From Eubacteriales bacterium (GTDB lineage: Bacteria > Bacillota > Clostridia > Oscillospirales > CAG-382), in the NCBI GenBank assembly GCA_028701715.1, contig JAQVQF010000068.1, positions 1 to 10,173 on the forward strand: a stretch of DNA of 10,173 nucleotides, in the 5' to 3' direction. Positions 1 through 5,902 of the stretch are shown here, one piece after another (positions within the stretch are counted from its first letter, which is position 1; every line of letters starts with the position of its first letter). Made by a program: the position numbers and the translations under genes. The notes under the pieces were generated by a model. The model saw only the letters and a program-made list of their open reading frames with translations, ran no database searches and was not told the origin of the DNA.

Positions 1-310
1 GAAAATATTTTTCTATATTTCTTGTCGTTGTATAAATATATATGATATCCGGATTGAAAGCGTCAAGCTCGGGATTGCCGAACACGGCATCCTGCCAGTA
101 TTGATTGTATTCGGAACAATAAAATTCAGGCTCTATACCGTTGTCAAGAAGAAAAAGCTCGCACATATCCGCGATATCGTTGGCGGTTGATCCGCAGAGA
201 AACGCCGCTTTCTTTTTAATCCGCTTTACGCCGTCGGCGAGATATTGCTTTTTTAATTTTCTTTTATTTTTTATAAGAAAACCGCTGTCGAGCGGATACG
301 ATATAGACAT
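1..310 (-). CDS. FkbH-like HAD-IIIC family protein, N-terminal 103 residues (runs off the left edge)
   Basis: Only the first 103 residues lie in the window; the frame is open to base 1. I recognise the conserved N-terminal region of FkbH-like proteins: a CGSTAND segment (residues 39-45, usually GGSTTND), then CELFLLDNGIEPEFY, EYNQYWQDAVFGNPELDAF and NPDIIYIYTT. The catalytic HAD Asp motif would lie beyond the edge and cannot be checked. FkbH enzymes studied in polyketide pathways load a glyceryl group from 1,3-bisphosphoglycerate onto an acyl carrier protein; other members occur in envelope-polysaccharide loci. Being last in a run with an MBOAT and three DHHW proteins suggests that it supplies the acyl thioester, which is inference. 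The start is the ATG at 308-310, with AGGAG six bases upstream overlapping the previous stop codon. Family call is firm; substrate is unknown. Confidence 0.85.
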   Translation of the reverse strand, partial: MSISYPLDSGFLIKNKRKLKKQYLADGVKRIKKKAAFLCGSTANDIADMCELFLLDNGIEPEFYCSEYNQYWQDAVFGNPELDAFNPDIIYIYTTTRNIEKYF

Positions 311-316
311 GGCATA

Positions 317-321
317 CTCCT
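317..321 (-). promoter_or_regulatory. Ribosome binding site AGGAG of the FkbH-like gene, overlapping the upstream stop codon
   Basis: AGGAG lies six bases before the ATG at 310, and its first two bases are the last two bases of the TAG stop (320-322) of the upstream DHHW gene. This fixes the start and implies translational coupling. Another ATG at 313-315 is one base from the Shine-Dalgarno and in a different frame, so it is not used. Confidence 0.8.
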
Positions 322-1645
322 ATTCTTCCATATTTATCATTTTTTCAAGCTTCTTGCCGACATTTCCGCAGGCGGTAAAGCCGGAAGCGATGACCAGCAC
401 GTCGGTTGCTCCGACCTCGTTTATAAAATTGACGCAGTTGCGTTTGTAATATCTGTAATCCAAAACATAAACGGTATCGAACGAGGAAAGCAGAAACGGA
501 ACCACGGCGTTGCCGTAGCTGTCCTTAAGCACCACCAGAGTACGCCCGGTGCCGGCGTTTGTCACGATTTTATACGCCATGTTGTCCAGCGCCAAAAAGA
601 TGCCGTAATTGTTCAGATTTTCGAAAAGAACGGAATGACGGATATAGCTTTCGGTTGAAAAATCGGTCTTGCCTTCCGTTAGGCAGTAGGCCGTATATAC
701 GGCGTTTTTATTTACATAATATTCGATATCGTCGGGATTGTCCTCTAATATCCGGGCGTGCTTTGAGAACACATATAAGCTCCCGACATAGCCGTGCTTT
801 TCCCTCTTTTCATATTCATCAAGCGCGGGATACGGTACGCCGGCCTCTTTCGCGTACACCTGAGCCGCATAATATGCGCCCAGCGCCGCCCAATGATGCT
901 CCGTACGGAAATAGACGGGCTCGTCCAAATGAGGTATCAGCGCCTCGTATACATTTATGTAATTATATGTACCCTCTTTTTCGGAGCAGGATTTAAGCGT
1001 GTCGAACACCGTTTTGCCATGATTTAAAAGGTACGCGTATTCGCCTTCCTGCGGAGCATAATAAACCGAAGCCTGCGGCGCCACCATAAGCGATACATTA
1101 ACCTCCCCGACGAGCTTTTCTTTCAGCTGTGTAATATAACCGCAGAAGCTTTTTCCCATGGACAAGCTGCCTATAAACTGCTCCATGGCACGCGTGCCCA
1201 CAAAAAGCACGCCGTTCTGTTCAAACACTTCATTATTGTCGTCCGTTTCCTCCTCGGAAGAATCTTCTGAGGATTCTTCCGACGATTCGTCCGATGATTC
1301 TTCCGAGGGATCTTCTGAAGGCTCCTCCGACGATTCATCGCTTGATTCTTCTGAGGATTCTTCTGAGGATTCTTCTGAGGATTCTTCCGATGATTCCGAG
1401 CTTGCTTCGTCAAAGGATTCCTCAGACGATACCCCAAAAGAGACGTCCTCTGATTCCGTGCTTTGCGCGGACGCTTCGTTGTCCTGTGATAAAGAGGTTT
1501 CCGAAATATCCTCGGATGAGCTGCGTTCGCCATATTCATCTGAATCGGTGCTTGCGTCGGTTTTCATGCCGTTGGAGCTTATACATGACGAAAATATCAT
1601 TACACTGATAATAATAATTTTTAATAAGGCTATGGTCTTTTTCAT
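320..1645 (-). CDS. DHHW-family lipoprotein, paralog 3: putative extracytoplasmic acyltransferase (EHHW variant)
   Basis: A 441-residue secreted lipoprotein. A hydrophobic signal (residues 5-20) ends in the lipobox FSSC, with the lipidated Cys at 21. Residues 22-138 are a Ser/Glu/Asp linker, including perfect SSEE repeats. The folded domain (about 141-441) has the DHHW-family signature as EHHW (249-252) and a second signature KDSYGNA (374-380). In AlgX/AlgJ/DltD-type proteins an Asp-x-His and a Ser form the catalytic set. Here these would be Glu249, His251 and Ser376, so the usual Asp is replaced by Glu. It is closely similar to the preceding gene across the whole domain (shared RTEHHWAALGAYYA and ATDVLVIASGFTACG), so the pair is a tandem duplication. 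The likely role is moving an acyl group from the MBOAT shuttle to an envelope polymer. The start is the ATG at 1645, six bases after GAAGTGA (1652-1658). Whether the Glu variant is active is open. Confidence 0.85.
   Translation of the reverse strand: MKKTIALLKIIIISVMIFSSCISSNGMKTDASTDSDEYGERSSSEDISETSLSQDNEASAQSTESEDVSFGVSSEESFDEASSESSEESSEESSEESSEESSDESSEEPSEDPSEESSDESSEESSEDSSEEETDDNNEVFEQNGVLFVGTRAMEQFIGSLSMGKSFCGYITQLKEKLVGEVNVSLMVAPQASVYYAPQEGEYAYLLNHGKTVFDTLKSCSEKEGTYNYINVYEALIPHLDEPVYFRTEHHWAALGAYYAAQVYAKEAGVPYPALDEYEKREKHGYVGSLYVFSKHARILEDNPDDIEYYVNKNAVYTAYCLTEGKTDFSTESYIRHSVLFENLNNYGIFLALDNMAYKIVTNAGTGRTLVVLKDSYGNAVVPFLLSSFDTVYVLDYRYYKRNCVNFINEVGATDVLVIASGFTACGNVGKKLEKMINMEE
1247..1402 (-). 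repeat. 12-bp tandem repeats encoding the SSEE linker of DHHW paralog 3
   Basis: This covers residues 82-133 of the lipoprotein, 13 four-residue units of the type SSEE, SSDE, PSED or SSED. On the plus strand the unit GATTCTTCTGAG occurs in three perfect copies (1344-1379) and continues into a partial fourth, so period 12 is perfect over 44 bp; the rest is degenerate. A 12-bp unit keeps the frame, so copy-number change would alter only linker length. Confidence 0.9.
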
Positions 1646-1676
1646 TTATTGTCACTTCTTTACTTTATTGAAGCGC

Positions 1677-2927
1677 TTAATCCATTGTCCTCATGGCTTC
1701 AAGCTTTTTCCATATCGTTCCGCAGGCTGTAAAGCCCGACGCTATAACCAGTACGTCGGTCGCTCCGACCTCCCTTGCGAAATCGCAGCAGTTGCGTTTG
1801 AAATATCTGAAATCAAGTACATATATGGTATCGTATGAGGAAAGCAGGAAGGGCACCACGGCATTGCCGTAGCTGTCCTTTAATATAACTAAGGTTCTGC
1901 CTGTGTTATTGTTCGTTTCTATCTTTATCCCGTATCCGTCGCCGCCGAGGAATGCCGCGTAATTAGCCATATCAAATAATATCGAATTGCGCTTAAAGTC
2001 ATAGTTATCAAAATCAAAATTATTTTCATAGCAATAATAAGCCGTATATTCGGCTTCTCGGTTTACATAATATGCCACCTCATCAGGATTATCCTTCAAT
2101 ATCTGCGCTTTGCCGGAAAAACTATATAACGAACCCACAAAACCCGTTTTAATATGCTCCTCGTATTCGCTAATGTCGGGAAAATCGACTCCCGCCATTC
2201 GTGCGAATTCCTTTGCGGCGTAATAGGCACCCAGCGCCGCCCAGTGATGTTCGGTGCGGAAAAAGATATCCTCGTCGGTATGCGCAGCCAAAGCGCCGTA
2301 TACATCCACATAAACAACGCTGTCCCCGGCGTTTTCTTTCAAAAAATCGTGCATATTTTTACCCACCGTCAACAGATGGGAATATTGCCCTGCTTTGGGA
2401 GCATAATACACGGAAGCATGAGGAGCAACCATTGAATAGACATTTATGCTGTCGCCTAAGCTGTTTTTAATGTTTTGAACGCACTGCGAATAGCTGAGAG
2501 CCGAAGCTTCGCTTCCATAAAACTTTTCCATGCCTCGGTTGCCGACTATCAGTATACCCTCCTGCTCGAAAATATAAGGATCCTCTGAGCCGTTCTCAGA
2601 GCTTGACTCTGAGCTTGACTCTGAGCTTGTCTCATGACTTTCTTCCGAGCTTTCTTCCGAGCCTTCTTCCGAGCTTTCGTCAGAATTCTCTGCAAAGCTT
2701 TCGGTTGAGCTTTCGGCGGTTGATTCCTCCGCCGAAGGTTCTTGGGACGAATTGTCGTCTTGGGAGTATATGCTCTCGTCCTTTGATGCGCTTTCCGAAA
2801 GAGACGATTCGGTGCCGGATGATTCGGTTTCGGTTTCGCTTACAGCCGTATTTATATCTTTCGTGCAGGAGGAAACGCTTACCGTCAGGATCGCCAAAAT
2901 TAAAATAATAACAACTGATTTATTCAT
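1677..2927 (-). CDS. DHHW-family lipoprotein, paralog 2: putative extracytoplasmic acyltransferase (EHHW variant)
   Basis: A 416-residue lipoprotein. The ATG at 2927 is chosen because the protein then begins MNKSVVIILI and reaches the lipobox VSSC at Cys21; the frame could open at 2969, but that would add 14 residues before the signal and overlap the upstream gene. A GGAG (2940-2943) lies 12 bases upstream, which is rather far. After a Ser/Glu/Asp linker (about 22-116) comes the DHHW-type domain (119-416) with EHHW (226-229), KDSYGNA (350-356) and the C-terminal ATDVLVIASGFTACG. Glu226, His228 and Ser352 would be the AlgX/DltD-like catalytic set, with Glu for Asp. It lacks the N-terminal module of paralog 1 and is nearest to paralog 3. 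The gaps are 7 bases to the upstream gene and 31 to the downstream one. It is probably one of three alternative partners of the MBOAT; its acceptor is unknown. Confidence 0.85.
   Translation of the reverse strand: MNKSVVIILILAILTVSVSSCTKDINTAVSETETESSGTESSLSESASKDESIYSQDDNSSQEPSAEESTAESSTESFAENSDESSEEGSEESSEESHETSSESSSESSSENGSEDPYIFEQEGILIVGNRGMEKFYGSEASALSYSQCVQNIKNSLGDSINVYSMVAPHASVYYAPKAGQYSHLLTVGKNMHDFLKENAGDSVVYVDVYGALAAHTDEDIFFRTEHHWAALGAYYAAKEFARMAGVDFPDISEYEEHIKTGFVGSLYSFSGKAQILKDNPDEVAYYVNREAEYTAYYCYENNFDFDNYDFKRNSILFDMANYAAFLGGDGYGIKIETNNNTGRTLVILKDSYGNAVVPFLLSSYDTIYVLDFRYFKRNCCDFAREVGATDVLVIASGFTACGTIWKKLEAMRTMD
2583..2687 (-). repeat. 12-bp repeats encoding the Ser/Glu linker of DHHW paralog 2
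   Basis: This covers residues 81-115 of the lipoprotein (SSEE, GSEE, SESS and similar units). Two different 12-bp units are visible on the plus strand: GAGCTTGACTCT, repeated at about 2599-2632, and TCTTCCGAGCYT, repeated three times at 2641-2676. Different units in neighbouring genes suggest that the linkers expanded separately after the duplication. Confidence 0.8.
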
Positions 2928-2934
2928 TATAATA

Positions 2935-4419
2935 TTAATCTCCGATATATTTCTGTGTGTTAACCACACGCATTTGCTCTATATATTTGTAATTTATACC
3001 GAGCGCGGTGAAAGAGCTGACTGCAAACACAACATCCGTCGCTCCGACTTTTTGTATAAAATCGATGGAATCCAGAGGGAAATATCTCATATCGATGGCG
3101 TATATGGTCTCGAAGGAGGAAAGCATGGCGGGTATCAGAGCGTTGCCGAAGGAATCCTTGAATACCACCGCCACTCTGCCGTTGCCGGCGTCGGTGGTTA
3201 TTTTAAGCGAATAATTGTCACCGTCCATAAAAATCATATACCAAGCCGAAACATATGCGTCCGAAACATTAAGGAAGCAGGAATCCTTGGTCATTTTCAG
3301 CTCGGAATAATCATAAGAATACCAATTACAGGTGTATTTACCCATGTATTCATACCAAAAGAAGGTTTCAGGGTTATCCAAAAGCACCTTTGCCTTGGTT
3401 TTACCGTAAAGCGAACCGAGGAACGCTTTAGACGAACCGTCTTCGTTGAATTTTCCGTTGAGCTTATAATTGCTCTCGTTTATGGTTTTTGAACCCGGAA
3501 AATAAAGCTGCTTGAATTGTACATCCGCCGTATTTGCGAGAACCTCCGCGGCGTAATACGCGCCCAGCATCGTCCAGTGATGGTCGGTGCGGAAATATAT
3601 TTCCTCCTCTTTATGCGATTTAAGGGTTTCATATATATCCACGGGCTTGACGCCGGTGTCTTTCAGACATTCGATGATATAATTAATTTTATCTATTTGC
3701 TTGCCGCCGTATTTATCGTAATAATTGCCGGTCAGATAAATCGATGACGCCACGGGGATAACCATGGAATATACATTCACCTTATCTCCGAGGTCCTTTT
3801 TGTAATTCGAAACATATTTCGCGTAAAGCTGTCCGGAGCTGTATTCGCCGCCGAAGCTTTCCATACAGCGGTTGCCTATGATTAACAGATCGTTTACTAT
3901 GCCGAATTCCACATCGGGCTGTTCGGCGCTCGATTCTTCCGAGGTTTCCGGATCCGATACGGTGTCTTCATGGGACTCTTCCTCTGAGTTTACTCCGGAA
4001 AGCTCATCCGTTCTCGATTCCTCGGAATCGTCTCTCGAATAATCCGCGAAAGGATCGGAAACCTCGCCGCTCGGTCTTTCATCTTCCGACGAAGTGTCAT
4101 CATCGTTTCCGTAATATTTCAAATCGGGACTGACTCCGAAAAGGTGCTTGATATACACTATGCTGTTCTTATATGTGTCGCGGTCGGGCGCGGTATCGGT
4201 AAACCAGGTTTGCATGTCCGAGTTATATTTTCCCGCAAAGTAATCTTTTAAAGTGAATTTGGGATATTCAGCAAGCGCACGCGACTCAATGGAGGATATC
4301 GTTGAACGGTTTGCGAACAGCAGGTAACAGGAAATCCCGATAAATGCCAGAGCAATCACGGCTATATTCAATTTTGCCAGAAAATTAATTGCCTTTTTTG
4401 TGTTTTTGTTGTTTTCCAT
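2935..4419 (-). CDS. DHHW-family membrane-anchored protein, paralog 1 (canonical DHHW): putative extracytoplasmic acyltransferase
   Basis: A 494-residue protein with a single N-terminal membrane helix (about 16-36) that leaves the rest outside the cell. Residues 44-95 are the usual N-terminal module of DHHW proteins (SRALAEYPKF, a GKY segment, WFTD, PDRD). An acidic Ser-rich linker follows (106-168), then the main domain with a perfect DHHW (279-282) and KDSFGNA (421-427). By analogy with AlgX and DltD, Asp279, His281 and Ser423 are the likely catalytic residues. It starts 11 bases after the MBOAT stop, with only a weak Shine-Dalgarno (GGTAAT), so it is probably translated by coupling. Direct linkage to an MBOAT is the arrangement of alginate O-acetylation and Dlt systems, where such a protein passes the acyl group to the polymer. 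Family call is firm; acyl group and acceptor are not known. It has the full family architecture, so it is the likely ancestral copy. Confidence 0.88.
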   Translation of the reverse strand: MENNKNTKKAINFLAKLNIAVIALAFIGISCYLLFANRSTISSIESRALAEYPKFTLKDYFAGKYNSDMQTWFTDTAPDRDTYKNSIVYIKHLFGVSPDLKYYGNDDDTSSEDERPSGEVSDPFADYSRDDSEESRTDELSGVNSEEESHEDTVSDPETSEESSAEQPDVEFGIVNDLLIIGNRCMESFGGEYSSGQLYAKYVSNYKKDLGDKVNVYSMVIPVASSIYLTGNYYDKYGGKQIDKINYIIECLKDTGVKPVDIYETLKSHKEEEIYFRTDHHWTMLGAYYAAEVLANTADVQFKQLYFPGSKTINESNYKLNGKFNEDGSSKAFLGSLYGKTKAKVLLDNPETFFWYEYMGKYTCNWYSYDYSELKMTKDSCFLNVSDAYVSAWYMIFMDGDNYSLKITTDAGNGRVAVVFKDSFGNALIPAMLSSFETIYAIDMRYFPLDSIDFIQKVGATDVVFAVSSFTALGINYKYIEQMRVVNTQKYIGD

Positions 4420-4430
4420 ATTTATTACCG

Positions 4431-5840
4431 TTAAAATCTGAAATAAAGGAATGGATTATTCGTCGCATCCGTCAGCATTATGCTTGATATGATAAGAAGC
4501 GTTAAATTAGTCAGAATAACAACGGCGTTCGACGCCAGCGCAAAGCTTGCCGACTTTTCCGCCAGCTTTTTAACGCGAACAAGCACGGGCATGCTGAGCA
4601 CCGCCGCGACAATTATTAAAAAGATATTTTCGCGTATCGCGGTTGATGCCGAATCGGATATTATCGCATTGCCGTTGGCAAACACAAGATTTTTAAAGAA
4701 ATTGCCGAGGTCGGATAATTTTTCAAAGTAAAATATACCGAAGCCTATTATAATCACAACAAGCGAATACAGGTGCGAAAGCGCTCCGGGTATCGCTTTC
4801 ATGCGCTTTTTTCCTAACAGCTGTTCGATAAAGATGAAGAGTCCGAAATATAAGCCCCAGATAATAAAGTTCCAGCTTGCGCCGTGCCAGAAGCCAGTGC
4901 AGAACCATACGAGGAAAAGGCTGAAATATTTACGCCTTTTGCCGAATATCGGCACATAGAGCAGATAGTCGCGGAAAAAGGTACCCAGCGATATATGCCA
5001 TCTCTGCCAGAATTCGGTGATATTTTTCGAAACGAACGGATAAATAAAGTTTTCGTTAAAATGAAAGCCGAAAATCAAGCCCATTCCTATAGCCATATCC
5101 GAATAACCCGAAAAGTCATAATAAACATAAAGGGCGAAGCAAAGCACTCCCACCGCGTTGGCGATAAAGGAGGTTTTGGCTATGTTGACATCATTTCCTA
5201 TCAATGTTTGTACAAGACTGTAAAGTGAATTTGCCAATATGGCTTTTTTGGAAAGCCCTACGATAAATCTTGTTATCCCCGCGCTGATATCTTTATAATT
5301 AACTCTGCGGTTGCTTATCTCGTCCTCTATGGTGGAATAACGCACGATAGGACCCGCCACAAGCTGCGGAAACAGTGAAATATATAATAAAAGCTTGGAA
5401 AACGATTTTTGCACATCCACCTTTTCCCAGTAGCAATCGATTATATACGAGGTTATCTGGAAGGTATAAAATGAAATTCCTATGGGTAAGGCTATGTTCG
5501 GGTTTCCGACAGACAATGAAAACCAGGTGTTTATGTTTGTCACAAAGAAACCGGTATATTTAAATACCAGCAGAGTTCCTAAATTATACAGCAGCGCCAG
5601 GACCAAGCAGGTTTTCGCCATACTCGTTCCGCGGTATTTATTTATACCGAGTCCGCAGTAATAATTTACCAGAGCCGATATAAAAAGGAGTATGATATAC
5701 CGCGGCTCTCCCCACGCGTAAAACGCCAGTGACGCTATTATAAGCACATAATTCCTTGCCTTTACGCTTTCACACAGGTAATAAACCAATACGCAAAGGG
5801 TCAGGAATACATATAAAAAGAATAAATCAGAAAAGACCAT
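4431..5840 (-). CDS. MBOAT-family membrane O-acyltransferase (AlgI/DltB-like) with fused C-terminal acyl-shuttle motif
   Basis: A 469-residue polytopic membrane protein with about ten hydrophobic segments. It carries the MBOAT signatures FWQRWHISLGTFFRDYL (277-293) and FWHGASWNFIIWG (317-329); His319 is the invariant catalytic His, the counterpart of the essential His of AlgI and DltB, and His282 is the upstream conserved one. The last six residues are FLYFRF. They match the C-terminal hexapeptide that, in Dlt-type systems, takes the acyl group on its Tyr (here Tyr466) and hands it to a partner serine transferase; in Dlt the motif is on the microprotein DltX, elsewhere it is fused to the MBOAT as here. 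The start is the ATG at 5840 (MVFSDLFFLY, typical of the family), with GGAG six bases before it; the frame extends to 5876 but that start lies in a hairpin and lacks family similarity. The protein probably pulls an acyl group from a cytoplasmic thioester across the membrane for the three DHHW proteins downstream. Confidence 0.93.
   Translation of the reverse strand: MVFSDLFFLYVFLTLCVLVYYLCESVKARNYVLIIASLAFYAWGEPRYIILLFISALVNYYCGLGINKYRGTSMAKTCLVLALLYNLGTLLVFKYTGFFVTNINTWFSLSVGNPNIALPIGISFYTFQITSYIIDCYWEKVDVQKSFSKLLLYISLFPQLVAGPIVRYSTIEDEISNRRVNYKDISAGITRFIVGLSKKAILANSLYSLVQTLIGNDVNIAKTSFIANAVGVLCFALYVYYDFSGYSDMAIGMGLIFGFHFNENFIYPFVSKNITEFWQRWHISLGTFFRDYLLYVPIFGKRRKYFSLFLVWFCTGFWHGASWNFIIWGLYFGLFIFIEQLLGKKRMKAIPGALSHLYSLVVIIIGFGIFYFEKLSDLGNFFKNLVFANGNAIISDSASTAIRENIFLIIVAAVLSMPVLVRVKKLAEKSASFALASNAVVILTNLTLLIISSIMLTDATNNPFLYFRF
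4434..4451 (-). other. C-terminal acyl-shuttle hexapeptide FLYFRF of the MBOAT
   Basis: These are the last six codons before the TAA stop, encoding residues 464-469 with Tyr466 in the third position. In the Dlt pathway and relatives the Tyr of such a terminal hexapeptide is acylated by the MBOAT and then discharged onto a serine of a second transferase. The motif match is seen directly; the function here is inferred from those systems. Confidence 0.75.
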
Positions 5841-5845
5841 TCGTA

Positions 5846-5850
5846 TCTCC
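5846..5850 (-). promoter_or_regulatory. Ribosome binding site GGAGA deciding the MBOAT start
   Basis: GGAG (5847-5850) lies six bases before the ATG at 5840. This supports that start over the upstream in-frame ATG at 5876, which has no such site and falls inside an inverted repeat. Confidence 0.75.
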
Positions 5851-5856
5851 AACGGT

Positions 5857-5886
5857 ATATGCCGCGGTATTATCACCGCGGAATAT
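5857..5886 (-). other. Hairpin in the 62-base gap between deacetylase and MBOAT genes
   Basis: A perfect 7-bp stem (CCGCGGT at 5862-5868 with ACCGCGG at 5875-5881) closes a six-base loop. After one mismatch a further 4 bp of ATAT pairing extend it. It ends six bases before the GGAGA of the MBOAT gene. No T run follows on the minus strand, so it does not look like an intrinsic terminator. It may be a processing or stability element that sets the output of the downstream genes, or a partial attenuator. Confidence 0.6.
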
Positions 5887-5902
5887 GCCTAATATCAAAA
5901 TG

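Noticed and set aside
1247..1402. Short regular repeats that could suggest a CRISPR array
   Set aside because: There are no spacers, the 12-bp period is continuous and in frame, and it encodes a protein linker.
1671..1678. Palindrome AAGCGCTT at the end of DHHW paralog 2
   Set aside because: Eight bases with no loop and no flanking signal; expected by chance.
1158..1838. Long plus-strand open frame rich in Ser, Asp and Glu
   Set aside because: It mirrors the linker repeat of the minus-strand lipoprotein gene; the non-repeat part has no recognisable domain and overlaps two well-supported genes.
2928..2969. Longer start for DHHW paralog 2 at the ATG at 2969
   Set aside because: It would overlap the upstream gene and put polar residues before an otherwise standard lipoprotein signal.
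5841..5876. Longer MBOAT start at the ATG at 5876
   Set aside because: The extra 12 residues do not resemble the family N-terminus, the start lies in a hairpin without a ribosome binding site, and GGAG precedes the ATG at 5840.
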